Source: Flavobacteriaceae bacterium UBA1115
GTDB taxonomy: Bacteria > Bacteroidota > Bacteroidia > Flavobacteriales > Flavobacteriaceae
Assembly: GCA_002313325.1 (NCBI GenBank)
Contig: DCBE01000058.1
Span: 1 to 49,347 of the forward strand
Length of the DNA stretch: 49,347 bases
Reading direction: 5' to 3'
The position numbers were made by a program, and so were the translations under genes. Below are positions 18,076 to 26,604 of this stretch, piece by piece; within the stretch, counting starts at the first letter, position 1, and every line of letters begins with the position of its first letter. The notes below the pieces were generated by a model, which searched no databases, was not told the DNA's origin, and saw only the letters and a list, made by a program, of their open reading frames with translations.

Positions 18076-18102
18076 AATACTACAGTAAAAAAATGTAGTT
18101 TT
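18076..18102 (+). promoter_or_regulatory. Palindromic operator-like site over the umuC promoter
   Basis: A perfect 6-bp inverted repeat, ACTACA (18079-18084) and TGTAGT (18094-18099), is separated by 9 bases, and two further flanking pairs match (AA and TT). The right arm overlaps the -7 element TAGTTTTG (18096-18103), so a bound dimer would block transcription. The downstream genes encode a Y-family polymerase and a LexA-like self-cleaving protein, so damage control is a natural guess. The binding protein is not identified from this window. Confidence 0.6.
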
Positions 18103-18103
18103 G
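18096..18103 (+). promoter_or_regulatory. -7 promoter element for umuC-umuD
   Basis: TAGTTTTG matches TAnnTTTG and ends 3 bases before the preferred GTG start of umuC, implying a leaderless or nearly leaderless transcript. Confidence 0.5.
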
Positions 18104-18106
18104 AAT

Positions 18107-19366
18107 GTGTTTGCTTTAGTCGATTGTAACAACTTCTACGCTTCTTGTGAGCGCATTTTTCAACCCACATTAAAGGATAAGCCCATTGCTATTTTGTCCA
18201 ACAATGACGGTTGTGTGATTGCGCGCAGTAACGAAGCCAAAGCCCTTGGACTACCCATGGGGGCGCCTGCACACAAGTTTTCGTCTTTTTTTAGACAATA
18301 CAACGTTCAGGTTTTTTCGTCTAATTATCCACTCTATGGTGATATGAGCCGGCGTGTGATGGATGTCTTGCGTCAGTTTACACCTGAGGTAGAAGTATAC
18401 AGCATTGACGAGGCATTTTTACATTTTGACGGCTTTGACCGCTATCACATGGAGACCTATGCACAACAAATACGCAAGCGTGTGCGCAAATGGACTGGCA
18501 TGCCCGTTAGCATTGGACTTGGCCCAAGCAAGGGTCTTGCTAAAGTAGCCAACCGTGTGGCAAAAAAATTTGCTGAAAAAACCAAAGGCGTCTATATAAT
18601 TGATTCGGAAGAAAAGCGCATTAAGGCACTCAAGTGGCTACCCATTGCAGATGTTTGGGGCATTGGTCGTCAACACGCACGCCGGTTGGCACTTAACGAA
18701 GTGAAAACCGCCTATGACTTTACCCAGCTAAGTGACAATTGGGTACGCAAACAGATGAGTGTCGTGGGGCTGCGCCTAAAAAAAGACTTAGAAGGAAGCG
18801 CAACAATTCCGATGGAAATGATAGCCTCCCCCAAAAAAGCCATTGCTACTACCCGCAGTTTCGAGTCACTTATTACTTCCTATGAGGAAGTGCGCGAACG
18901 CATATCGACCTATGCAACGCTTTGTGCCGAAAAACTACGCAAACAAGGCAGCTGCTGCCATGCTGTATATGTATTTGTTCGCAGCAATCCGTTTATGCCT
19001 GACTTGCCACAGTACCGCAACGGAATGTTGGTTACCATGCCCTTTGCCTCACAGTCAAGTTTGACCATTAGCAAGTATGCCCTAAAGGGTTTGGAACATA
19101 TTTTCAAGGACGGTATTCAGTATAAAAAAGCAGGGGTTATGGTCACGGGAATTGTGCCCAAAAACACACAACAACTCACGCTATTTGATGGCGAAGACAG
19201 CCGCCACGGCGCATTGATGAAACGCATTGATCTACTGCACCGCAAGTATGGCCCGCATAAAATCAAGCTCGCCAACCAAGACCTGAGCAGAACTTTTAAA
19301 ATGAAACAAGCCCACTTATCGCTCCGTTACACCACAGATATTCAAGATATTATTACGGTAAGATGA
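18107..19366 (+). CDS. umuC: Y-family DNA polymerase, UmuC-type (DNA polymerase V catalytic subunit)
   Basis: Error-prone translesion polymerase. The 419-residue product starts FALVDCNNFYASCERIF, with the first metal-binding Asp, and has VYSIDEAFLHF with the catalytic acidic pair, then the helix-hairpin-helix region ADVWGIGRQHARRL and a little-finger domain. The C-terminal half is of the UmuC rather than DinB kind. The GTG at 18107 is chosen because family members begin at this Met; a TTG two codons earlier lies inside the -7 element. The gene overlaps umuD by 4 bases. Unlike E. coli, umuC comes first here. Confidence 0.95.
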   Translation: MFALVDCNNFYASCERIFQPTLKDKPIAILSNNDGCVIARSNEAKALGLPMGAPAHKFSSFFRQYNVQVFSSNYPLYGDMSRRVMDVLRQFTPEVEVYSIDEAFLHFDGFDRYHMETYAQQIRKRVRKWTGMPVSIGLGPSKGLAKVANRVAKKFAEKTKGVYIIDSEEKRIKALKWLPIADVWGIGRQHARRLALNEVKTAYDFTQLSDNWVRKQMSVVGLRLKKDLEGSATIPMEMIASPKKAIATTRSFESLITSYEEVRERISTYATLCAEKLRKQGSCCHAVYVFVRSNPFMPDLPQYRNGMLVTMPFASQSSLTISKYALKGLEHIFKDGIQYKKAGVMVTGIVPKNTQQLTLFDGEDSRHGALMKRIDLLHRKYGPHKIKLANQDLSRTFKMKQAHLSLRYTTDIQDIITVR

Positions 19367-19797
19367 AAAAAGCTACAAACCTCCATTTTTACAGCCCTGA
19401 CACAAGTAATAAAGCCGATGTTTGGCTTGCGGGCGAAGGCATTTCGGCGGGCTTTCCCTCCCCTGCCGACGACTTTAAAGAAGTGCGTATCAGCCTTGAC
19501 AGGGCTGTGGTAAAAAACGAGGCGGCTACCTTTTATGCGCGAGTGGCAGGACAATCTATGGTAGGCGCTGGCTTGGACGATGGTGATTTGCTCGTAATTG
19601 ATCGCAGTTTAGAGCCTGAAGACGGCAAAATTGCCGTGTGCTTTGTGGATGGAGAGTTTACCGTAAAGCGGCTCAAGGTGGCCGAAGACTGCGTGTGGCT
19701 GATGCCCGAAAACAAACAATACAAACCCCTACAAGTAAACGAAGAAAATGAACTTATCATTTGGGGAATTGTAACCCATGTGCTGAAGGCGGTGTAA
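19363..19797 (+). CDS. umuD: UmuD-like S24 self-cleaving protein
   Basis: LexA/UmuD-family serine peptidase that, after RecA-stimulated self-cleavage, forms the accessory subunit of polymerase V. The 144-residue product has the cleavage site Ala29-Gly30 in ISAGFPSPADD, the catalytic Ser65 in VAGQSMVGAG and Lys102 in GEFTVKRL. There is no DNA-binding domain ahead of the cleavage site, so it is UmuD rather than LexA. The ATGA overlap with umuC means coupled translation. It probably shares the palindromic promoter at 18076-18103. Confidence 0.95.
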   Translation: MKKATNLHFYSPDTSNKADVWLAGEGISAGFPSPADDFKEVRISLDRAVVKNEAATFYARVAGQSMVGAGLDDGDLLVIDRSLEPEDGKIAVCFVDGEFTVKRLKVAEDCVWLMPENKQYKPLQVNEENELIIWGIVTHVLKAV

Positions 19798-19821
19798 AAA
19801 TGCATAACTTGTGTTAAAGAC

Positions 19822-20733
19822 ATGAATAGAAGCATCTTTTTTTTAATCTTTATTAGCGTTTTCGTTCTCATGGGGTGTAACGAAACGCATAACGCTGTTG
19901 AAGTTGGCAAAGACAATGGCAAAGGGTCAAACACCACTAATGAGAATACCCTAATCCTTGAACACAATAGTCTCACTCGGGAATACGTACTTTTTTTGCC
20001 CAGCAACTATAACAGCACAACTGAAATACCGCTAATGTTCAATTTTCATGGTTTTGGCGGGAATGCGAGCGAATACATGACATATGCAGACATGCGATCG
20101 CTAGCAGAAAGTGAAAACTTTATTTTGGTGTATCCACAAGGTAGTAATTTAGGTGGATCTCCGCATTGGAATACCTGTCCAAATGGCGGCGACAACAAAA
20201 GCGATGCGGATGACTTCGGCTTTATAGCAGCACTTGTTAACGAACTTTCAACTAACTACAGCGTAGACGAAGAACGTATTTATGCTGCTGGTTATTCCAA
20301 TGGTGGCATGATGGCTTATGGGCTTGCCAACTATAAAAGCGAAATCTTTGCGGCGGTGGCTTCGGTTTCAGGCACTATGCTCGACTGTACAACAACTCCC
20401 TCGCATCCCATGCCTGTGGTTCACTTACACGGCACTGCAGATGACACACTTCCATATGATGGAAACAACTATTTTAACGGCGCACAAACAGTCCTAAACC
20501 ATTGGACTGCATTCAACAATACAGACACAAAAGCAACAGTTACTTCAGATACCAGCAGTGGTATGACCATTGAAAAGTATGTTTATGATCATGGGGATTC
20601 TGGTGTTGCGGTAGCACATTACAAATACATAAGCGGTGGGCATGATTGGTTTACCGCCAGTTATCAAGGACAGGATACCGCTGCGTTGATATGGAGTTTT
20701 GTGTCCCATTACGATATAAATGGAGTGAGATAA
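19822..20733 (+). CDS. Lipoprotein esterase of the PHB depolymerase/feruloyl esterase type
   Basis: A 303-residue alpha/beta hydrolase with a lipoprotein signal (VFVLMGC, lipidated Cys19), so probably anchored in the outer membrane. Conserved blocks are FNFHGFGGNASEY (oxyanion hole), VYPQG, the nucleophile elbow AAGYSNGGMM with Ser159, HLHGTADDTLPYDG with the acid at Asp207 or Asp208, and SGGHDWF with His274. These fit the LpqC/Esterase_phb family, which acts on polyesters or on acyl groups of plant and algal polymers. The exact substrate cannot be read from sequence. The gene stands alone after umuD and ends at a bidirectional terminator. Confidence 0.82.
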   Translation: MNRSIFFLIFISVFVLMGCNETHNAVEVGKDNGKGSNTTNENTLILEHNSLTREYVLFLPSNYNSTTEIPLMFNFHGFGGNASEYMTYADMRSLAESENFILVYPQGSNLGGSPHWNTCPNGGDNKSDADDFGFIAALVNELSTNYSVDEERIYAAGYSNGGMMAYGLANYKSEIFAAVASVSGTMLDCTTTPSHPMPVVHLHGTADDTLPYDGNNYFNGAQTVLNHWTAFNNTDTKATVTSDTSSGMTIEKYVYDHGDSGVAVAHYKYISGGHDWFTASYQGQDTAALIWSFVSHYDINGVR

Positions 20734-20751
20734 AAAAGCATTTTTTATGAA

Positions 20752-20778
20752 AAAACCCAGGGTAATTATCTGGGTTTT
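20752..20778. terminator. Bidirectional terminator between the esterase gene and tRNA-Leu
   Basis: A 9-bp stem AAAACCCAG/CTGGGTTTT with a 9-base loop lies between converging units. On the minus strand the stem runs on into a longer T stretch just after the tRNA 3' end, so it suits tRNA-Leu best while also ending the esterase transcript. Confidence 0.8.
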
Positions 20779-20782
20779 ATAG

Positions 20783-20864
20783 TACCTCGGGTGGGAATCG
20801 AACCCACACTCCTTGCAGAACCGGATTTTGAATCCGACGCGTCTACCAATTCCGCCACCGAGGC
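20783..20864 (-). tRNA. tRNA-Leu(CAA)
   Basis: The minus strand folds as an 82-nt class II tRNA. The acceptor GCCTCGG pairs with CCGAGGT (one G-U pair), discriminator A. The anticodon stem-loop is TCGGA-TTCAAAA-TCCGG with anticodon CAA, followed by a long variable arm and the T-loop GTTCGATTC. It decodes UUG. The CCA end is not encoded. Confidence 0.96.
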
Positions 20865-20947
20865 AAGTGGATGACAAATGTAGCCAATATTTTTAATGCT
20901 TGCCAAGAAAAAACAGTCAAGCGTTTATGCAGCCTCAAATAAATTCC

Positions 20948-20955
20948 TACATTTG
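20948..20955 (+). promoter_or_regulatory. -7 promoter element for prs
   Basis: TACATTTG matches TAnnTTTG and ends 17 bases before the prs ATG. A TTTA about 22 bases upstream is a weak -33 candidate. Confidence 0.5.
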
Positions 20956-20972
20956 CAACCCGCATAAAAACT

Positions 20973-21914
20973 ATGGGAAAAACAACCATCGAATCGAAGA
21001 TATTTGCGTGTTCGCAAACAAAGGCCCTTGCTGAGGAAATTGCCAAAAAGTACAGCATCCCTATGGGTAACGTTTTATTTACCCGATATAGCGACGGTGA
21101 ATACCAACCTTCTTTTGAAGAATCGGTGCGTGGTTCACGTATATTCATTATTGGTTCCACTAATCCCACTTCGGACAATTTGATGGAAATGTTACTAATG
21201 TTAGATGCGGCAAAACGTGCTTCTGCGCGACATATTACTGCCGTGATGCCTTATTTTGGTTGGGCAAGACAAGACCGCAAAGACAAGCCAAGGGTTCCAA
21301 TAGGCGCTAAATTAGTAGCCAAGTTGCTGGAAACAGCTGGTGCAACACGTATCATTACCATGGATTTGCACGCCGACCAAATTCAAGGGTTCTTTGAAAA
21401 ACCCGTAGATCATTTATTTGCATCTTCGTTGTTTTTGCCATACATCAAGTCATTATATCTTGATAAACTTACCATAGCCTCACCCGACATGGGCGGTTCA
21501 AAACGAGCATATGCCTATTCGAGGTTCTTGGAGAGTGATGTTGTTATCTGTTACAAACAGCGCAAAAAAGCCAACATCATTTCTAACATGGAACTCATTG
21601 GAGATGTTAAAGGAAAAAACGTTGTGTTAGTAGACGATATGGTGGATACGGCAGGAACGCTAACCCGTGCAGCTGACCTTATGGTGGAACGCGGCGCCAA
21701 GAGCGTGCGCGCAGTCTGTACACACCCACTACTTTCTGGCGAAGCCTACGAACGTGTTGATGCTTCACAATTATCTGAACTTATCGTAACGGACTCTATA
21801 CCGCTTGCGAAAACCAGTAAAAAAATTAAAGTATTGAGCTGTGCTCAATTGTTTGCTGAAGTGATGTATAATGTACATCATAACGAGTCTATCTCAGGCA
21901 AATTTATCATGTAA
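20973..21914 (+). CDS. prs: Ribose-phosphate pyrophosphokinase
   Basis: Makes PRPP from ribose 5-phosphate and ATP, feeding purine, pyrimidine, NAD, His and Trp synthesis. The 313-residue product shows YSDGEYQPSFEESVRG, PYFGWARQDRKDKPR, the metal-binding TMDLHADQIQGFF, and the PRPP-binding loop VVLVDDMVDTAGTLT. All match the class I enzyme and the length is normal. It is followed after 12 bases by rplY, a pairing also found in other bacteria, so the two probably form one transcription unit ending at the hairpin at 22612. Confidence 0.97.
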   Translation: MGKTTIESKIFACSQTKALAEEIAKKYSIPMGNVLFTRYSDGEYQPSFEESVRGSRIFIIGSTNPTSDNLMEMLLMLDAAKRASARHITAVMPYFGWARQDRKDKPRVPIGAKLVAKLLETAGATRIITMDLHADQIQGFFEKPVDHLFASSLFLPYIKSLYLDKLTIASPDMGGSKRAYAYSRFLESDVVICYKQRKKANIISNMELIGDVKGKNVVLVDDMVDTAGTLTRAADLMVERGAKSVRAVCTHPLLSGEAYERVDASQLSELIVTDSIPLAKTSKKIKVLSCAQLFAEVMYNVHHNESISGKFIM

Positions 21915-21926
21915 CAAACAATAAAT

Positions 21927-22592
21927 ATGAAATCAATTACCATCAACGGATCTAAAAGAGAAAGCGTGGGCAAGGTAGCTACCAAAGCCCTACGTAATGC
22001 TGGAGAGGTTCCTTGCGTATTATACGGAGGGGAGGCGTCAGTGCACTTTGCTGCAGACGAAAGAGCGTTTGCCAAGCTTGTATATACTCCTAATGCGCAT
22101 ACGGTGGTTATCGACTTAGGCGATAACGGAACGTTTAATGCCATTTTGCAGGAAATTCAGTTTCACCCTGTTTCTGATAAAATTCTACATGTTGACTTTT
22201 ATCAATTATTTGAGGACAAGGAAGTTTCTATGAATATCCCTGTTGTAATCAAAGGATCAGCTCCAGGTGTGCTTAACTCTGGTGGGGTATTAAGTCGTAA
22301 CAAGCGTAAGCTTAGAGTACGTGCTTTACCATCCAATTTACCAGACACCATCGTAGCGGATATTTCTGAACTTGAACTTGGAGACAAGCTGTATGTTACA
22401 GAAGTAGCCGACGAAAAATTCAAATTCCTACACCCAGACAACACTGTTGTATGTCAAGTACGTACATCCAGAGTTTCGCTTCAAATTGAAGATGAAGTAG
22501 AAGGCGATGAAGAAGGTGTTGAAGGAGCAGAAGATGGTACTGAAGGATCTACTCAGAGAATCACTGAAGGAGGCACTTCCGCTGAAGAATAG
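21927..22592 (+). CDS. rplY: 50S ribosomal protein L25/general stress protein Ctc
   Basis: Binds 5S rRNA in the large ribosomal subunit. The 221-residue product is the long CTC form: an N-terminal L25 domain ([19 protein letters not shown]..., with EVPCVLYGG near residue 30 and LHVDFYQL near residue 90), then a C-terminal TL5-like beta domain. It ends in an acidic, Gly-rich tail (about residues 190-221) typical of Bacteroidota members and without assigned function. It directly follows prs and is followed by a strong terminator. Confidence 0.96.
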   Translation: MKSITINGSKRESVGKVATKALRNAGEVPCVLYGGEASVHFAADERAFAKLVYTPNAHTVVIDLGDNGTFNAILQEIQFHPVSDKILHVDFYQLFEDKEVSMNIPVVIKGSAPGVLNSGGVLSRNKRKLRVRALPSNLPDTIVADISELELGDKLYVTEVADEKFKFLHPDNTVVCQVRTSRVSLQIEDEVEGDEEGVEGAEDGTEGSTQRITEGGTSAEE

Positions 22593-22611
22593 ATCGATAT
22601 ATCAATTTTTT

Positions 22612-22647
22612 AAAAGCATCCTAATAAACACTGGGATGCTTTTTTTA
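22612..22647 (+). terminator. Intrinsic terminator after prs-rplY
   Basis: Stem AAAAGCATCC/GGATGCTTTT (10 bp), 12-base loop, then a run of T. It lies 12 bases upstream of the pth start. A TATTTTTA sequence right after it could be part of the pth promoter. Confidence 0.9.
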
Positions 22648-22658
22648 TTTTTACACTG

Positions 22659-23291
22659 ATGAAACATTGCATTCCTTTTTTTTCATCAGCCAAAAAAAAT
22701 GAAACGGCTATGAAATCTTTCTTACTTGTTGGTTTGGGCAACATAGGTTCCGAATACAGCGGTACCCGACACAACATCGGTTTTGAGGTGCTTGACGAAG
22801 TAGCCAAACAAATGGAAGTTGGTTTCGAGACCCTCCGCTTGGGCGATATAGCGCATTTCAAGCATAAAGGAAAAACAGTTTACCTATTAAAGCCAAGTAC
22901 CCTTATGAACAGTAGCGGCAAAGCCGTGCGCTACTGGTTGAAACAAAAAAACATTCCCCTAAAAAATGTATTGGTCATCACAGACGATATCCACTTAGAC
23001 TTCGGAACCTTGAGAATGCGACAAAAAGGATCTGCTGGGGGGCACAACGGCCTACAAGATATCTGCGACCAATTGAATACAACAGCCTATGCAAGACTGC
23101 GTTTCGGGATTGGCTCGGCTTTTGGCAGGGGCAGGCAGGTTGATTTTGTTTTGCAGCCCTGGGACGCAGATGAGGCAAAACTACTGCCCTTTGGTGTAGA
23201 CCAAGCAGCGCAAGCAAGTTTGTCTTTTGTAGGTGATGGTGTATCAAATGCCATGAATACGTTTAATGGAAATGCCCTAGATCCCTCATGA
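22659..23291 (+). CDS. pth: Peptidyl-tRNA hydrolase
   Basis: Frees tRNA from dropped-off peptidyl-tRNA. The 210-residue product has LLVGLGNIGSEYSGTRHNIG with the catalytic His, then KPSTLMNSSGKAV, the DDIHLDFG stretch and GSAGGHNGL, all family signatures. There is a 17-residue lead-in before the conserved MKSFLLVGLGN. Such extensions occur in Flavobacteriia, but the internal ATG at 22710 is an alternative start. The stop overlaps the ribF start by 4 bases (ATGA), starting a tightly coupled run pth-ribF-serS-DUF4286-rsmA-mgtE. Confidence 0.96.
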   Translation: MKHCIPFFSSAKKNETAMKSFLLVGLGNIGSEYSGTRHNIGFEVLDEVAKQMEVGFETLRLGDIAHFKHKGKTVYLLKPSTLMNSSGKAVRYWLKQKNIPLKNVLVITDDIHLDFGTLRMRQKGSAGGHNGLQDICDQLNTTAYARLRFGIGSAFGRGRQVDFVLQPWDADEAKLLPFGVDQAAQASLSFVGDGVSNAMNTFNGNALDPS

Positions 23292-24223
23292 GCATAATTA
23301 GAAATAGTGCCACGTTTTCAACTTCAAAAAAGACCATCGTTACCGTGGGAACGTTTGACGGTGTACACTTGGGGCATCAAGAAATCATAACGCAAGTGGT
23401 GGAAAGGGCAGAAAAATCAGGGCTTACAGCTGTATTGTTGACTTTTGACCCGCATCCAAGGAAAGTTCTTCAGCCCAATGCACCCATGTCGCTCATTCAA
23501 ACATTAGAAGAGCGTGCTAACACATTAGCGCGTCTTGGCCTAGATCATGTGGTGGTGCATCCGTTCACAAAAAGCTTTTCACAATTGAGTGCCGCAGCGT
23601 ATGTTGAAGCCATGCTTCTGGACATGCTCAACACCAAAGAAATTGTTATTGGCCACAACCACCGGTTTGGAAAAAACAGGGCCGCTGCCGCAGATGTTCT
23701 CGAACATTTTGGGAATATCTATGATTTTAGCGTTACCCGAATCAGTGCCCAGCAATTGAATAATGTTTCCATTAGCTCAACTAAAATTAGGGCGGCTTTG
23801 TCAGCGGGTGATATCGCAACTGCAAATGCTTATTTGGGTCACCCCTTTACCCTAACAGGAACTGTTGTCAAAGGGCAAGAAAAAGGGAGAACCATTGGGT
23901 TCCCAACAGCAAATATCTTGGTGGACGATACAGACAAAATCATTCCTAAAGAAGGGGTTTACGCTGCACAAGTGAACATAGAAAACAAATGGTATTTGGG
24001 CATGATGAATATCGGCACAAATCCAACGGTAAATGGCCAACAACAGAGCTTAGAGGTGCATGTTATCGATTGGTCTGGCAACTTGTATGAACAAAGGATT
24101 CAAGTGGCTATACTAGACCGCTTTAGAGACGAAGTAAGATTTGACTCTATGGCAGACTTACAAGAACAGTTGAAAAAAGACAAGGATTTTATTCTGACTG
24201 ACTACAAAACTTTAACTTTGTAA
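23288..24223 (+). CDS. ribF: Bifunctional riboflavin kinase/FAD synthetase
   Basis: Makes FMN from riboflavin and then FAD. The 311-residue product has an N-terminal FAD synthetase domain with the nucleotidyltransferase motif VGTFDGVHLGHQ and IVIGHNHRFGKNR, and a C-terminal riboflavin kinase domain with GRTIGFPTANI and EGVYAAQV, then MNIGTNPTV. Order and length are standard. It overlaps pth by 4 bases and is 11 bases ahead of serS. Confidence 0.97.
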   Translation: MSIIRNSATFSTSKKTIVTVGTFDGVHLGHQEIITQVVERAEKSGLTAVLLTFDPHPRKVLQPNAPMSLIQTLEERANTLARLGLDHVVVHPFTKSFSQLSAAAYVEAMLLDMLNTKEIVIGHNHRFGKNRAAAADVLEHFGNIYDFSVTRISAQQLNNVSISSTKIRAALSAGDIATANAYLGHPFTLTGTVVKGQEKGRTIGFPTANILVDDTDKIIPKEGVYAAQVNIENKWYLGMMNIGTNPTVNGQQQSLEVHVIDWSGNLYEQRIQVAILDRFRDEVRFDSMADLQEQLKKDKDFILTDYKTLTL

Positions 24224-24234
24224 AAAATACGATT

Positions 24235-25506
24235 ATGCTGATTCCTGCACACGTTCGTGAACATTTTGACCAAGTGGTGGCTGGGTTGCAAAAACGTAAC
24301 ATTGACGCAGCGCCGCAATTAAAGGTCTTGCTGTCCCTAGACGAAGAACGCCGTGCCACGCAAGCAACGCTTGACCAAACGCTCGCGCAAGCCAATACCA
24401 TTGCCAAAGAAATTGGCCAGTTGTTCAAAAAAGGTGCCGGTGAAGAGGCTGCTGCCAAAAAACAAGAATCTGCAGCGTTAAAGGCCAGTTCAAAAGAGCT
24501 TCAAGACAAACTTCAACAAGTCTCTAGCCAGTTACAAGAAGTGCTTTATCAACTGCCCAACATTCCACACCCAAGTGTTCCGACTGGTAATTCTGAAAAA
24601 GACAACGAAGAAGTTTTTCAAAAGAGAAGTATCCCAAGCTTAGACGACAACGCATTGCCGCATTGGGAATTGGCGAAAAAATACAAGCTCATCGACTTTG
24701 AATTGGGCGCAAAAATCACAGGCGCTGGATTTCCCGTCTATACCGGAAATGGAGCTAAACTACAGCGTGCACTAATCAATTATTTCTTGGACTTTAATAC
24801 CGCTGCTGGCTATGGTGAGGTACAAGTACCGCATTTGGTTAATGAAGCATCTGGGTTAGGTACTGGGCAATTGCCAGATAAAGAGGGTCAAATGTATCAT
24901 GTCAACGAAGATGACTTATATCTAATTCCAACTGCAGAAGTGCCCGTCACAAACCTCTACCGTGACAGCCTGATTCAAGAAGATGAGTTACCTGTCAAAC
25001 TCACTGCCTACACTCCCTGTTTTAGGCGTGAAGCGGGGAGCTATGGCGCACATGTTCGCGGGCTCAATCGTCTGCATCAGTTTGACAAAGTGGAAGTGGT
25101 TCGCATATCGCATCCTGAACAATCTTATGCGGCTTTGGACGAAATGGTAGACCATGTGGGAAAGCTGTTATCTTCCTTGGATTTGCCTTACCGCATACTA
25201 CGCCTTTGTGGGGGCGACCTTGGATTTACCGCTGCCCTAACCTATGATTTTGAGGTGTTTTCTACAGCCCAAAATCGCTGGCTAGAGGTGAGCTCCGTTT
25301 CCAATTTTGAATCCTTTCAAGCCAATAGATTAAAACTACGCTACAAAGGTAAAGACGGCAAAAAACAACTGGTGCATACGCTCAACGGAAGTGCGCTTGC
25401 ACTACCGCGTGTAATAGCAGGACTGTTGGAAAACCATCAAAAATCTGATGGCATACACATCCCAAAAGCACTTGTGCCCTACACTGGTTTTGACATCATC
25501 AATTGA
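24235..25506 (+). CDS. serS: Serine-tRNA ligase
   Basis: Charges tRNA-Ser. The 423-residue product has the N-terminal antiparallel coiled-coil arm (about residues 30-105) that grips the long variable arm of tRNA-Ser. The class II catalytic core follows, with motif 1 around FPVYTGNGAKLQRALINYFLD, motif 2 in CFRREAGSYG, and motif 3 near LNGSALALPRVIAGLLENHQ. Length is normal. The following DUF4286 gene starts one base after the stop codon. Confidence 0.97.
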   Translation: MLIPAHVREHFDQVVAGLQKRNIDAAPQLKVLLSLDEERRATQATLDQTLAQANTIAKEIGQLFKKGAGEEAAAKKQESAALKASSKELQDKLQQVSSQLQEVLYQLPNIPHPSVPTGNSEKDNEEVFQKRSIPSLDDNALPHWELAKKYKLIDFELGAKITGAGFPVYTGNGAKLQRALINYFLDFNTAAGYGEVQVPHLVNEASGLGTGQLPDKEGQMYHVNEDDLYLIPTAEVPVTNLYRDSLIQEDELPVKLTAYTPCFRREAGSYGAHVRGLNRLHQFDKVEVVRISHPEQSYAALDEMVDHVGKLLSSLDLPYRILRLCGGDLGFTAALTYDFEVFSTAQNRWLEVSSVSNFESFQANRLKLRYKGKDGKKQLVHTLNGSALALPRVIAGLLENHQKSDGIHIPKALVPYTGFDIIN

Positions 25507-25507
25507 C

Positions 25508-25825
25508 ATGCAGATTTATAACATCACCTTTATCGTTGAACTCAATATTGAAAAAGATTGGGCAACACATGTTGACAAGGAGTTACTGCCTGAAATTGCT
25601 AAAAACGTTCAACAAATAGACTTGTTACGTGTCGAGTTTGTAGATGGGGTTGAACAAATCAAAGGAACCACGTTTAGCATGCAGTTTTACTGTGCAGAGC
25701 CCGAACACTTGCGTTGGGTAAACGAAATAGGGCATCAACTCGTGTTGCAAAAACTATATCGTGCATTTCCTCAAGACTGGGTGGCTTTTGCCAGTCGGTT
25801 GGAGTTTTTGAAATCATACGCATGA
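25508..25825 (+). CDS. DUF4286-family protein
   Basis: A 105-residue protein found mainly in Bacteroidota between serS and rsmA or close to them. It starts [18 protein letters not shown] and has the family-like [20 protein letters not shown] and [17 protein letters not shown]. It has no signal peptide or membrane segment and looks like a small cytoplasmic alpha/beta domain. Function is unknown. The start at 25508 is chosen because the longer frame runs back into serS. Its stop overlaps the rsmA start by 4 bases, so translation is coupled; a ribosome-related role is suggested by neighbours only. Confidence 0.85.
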   Translation: MQIYNITFIVELNIEKDWATHVDKELLPEIAKNVQQIDLLRVEFVDGVEQIKGTTFSMQFYCAEPEHLRWVNEIGHQLVLQKLYRAFPQDWVAFASRLEFLKSYA

Positions 25826-26604
25826 GTGTTCGCCCAAAAAAATATCTCGGACAACACTTTTTAACCGACCTAAATATTGCGCAAAATATTGCCGATACCC
25901 TCTCTGGAGAGGGCTATATGCATGTGCTTGAAGTTGGCCCTGGCATGGGCGTACTTACGCAATACCTACTGGAAAAGCCATTTACCACACACGTAGTTGA
26001 AATAGATACCGAATCCGTAGATTACCTAAAATCTCATTTCGGCCAATTGGAAGACCGTATCTTGGTGGGTGATTTTTTAAAGATGGTACTTGCCGATCAT
26101 TTTGATGCGCAGGTAGCAGTTATTGGAAACTTTCCCTACAATATTTCGAGTCAAATTTTATTCCACGTAATTGAACAGCGGGGTTTGGTACCCGAATTTG
26201 CAGGTATGTTCCAAAAAGAAGTTGCGGCGCGTATCTGCGAAAAACCTGGCAGTAAAGCCTATGGCATTTTATCGGTAATAACAAAAGCCTACTTCGAGAC
26301 AGAATACCTATTTAATGTGTCGCGGTTTGTTTTTGACCCGCCCCCAAAAGTAGCCTCTGCTGTTGTACGCCTGAAGCGTAAGGAAGACTATGCATTGCCT
26401 TGTGACGATAAACTTTTTATTAGCGTTGTCAAAACAGCCTTTCAACAACGTCGAAAAACCTTGCGTAATAGCCTAAAATCCTTTGGGCTTTCGGCTAGTT
26501 TAAAAGAAGATAGTATCTTTGATGAACGCCCAGAGCGCTTGGGTGTATCGGAATTTATATTGTTGACTCAAAAAATAGCTGATGACACCCTTTCAACTCA
26601 ATGA
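25822..26604 (+). CDS. rsmA: 16S rRNA (adenine1518/1519-N6)-dimethyltransferase
   Basis: Dimethylates two adjacent adenines in helix 45 of 16S rRNA during small-subunit maturation. The 260-residue product has [13 protein letters not shown] at the start, the SAM-binding motif [12 protein letters not shown] and the catalytic motif [11 protein letters not shown], and ends in a small helical domain with [13 protein letters not shown] longer frame exists upstream but overlaps the DUF4286 gene with no homology, so the ATG at 25822 is used. It overlaps mgtE by 23 bases. Confidence 0.97.
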   Translation: MSVRPKKYLGQHFLTDLNIAQNIADTLSGEGYMHVLEVGPGMGVLTQYLLEKPFTTHVVEIDTESVDYLKSHFGQLEDRILVGDFLKMVLADHFDAQVAVIGNFPYNISSQILFHVIEQRGLVPEFAGMFQKEVAARICEKPGSKAYGILSVITKAYFETEYLFNVSRFVFDPPPKVASAVVRLKRKEDYALPCDDKLFISVVKTAFQQRRKTLRNSLKSFGLSASLKEDSIFDERPERLGVSEFILLTQKIADDTLSTQ

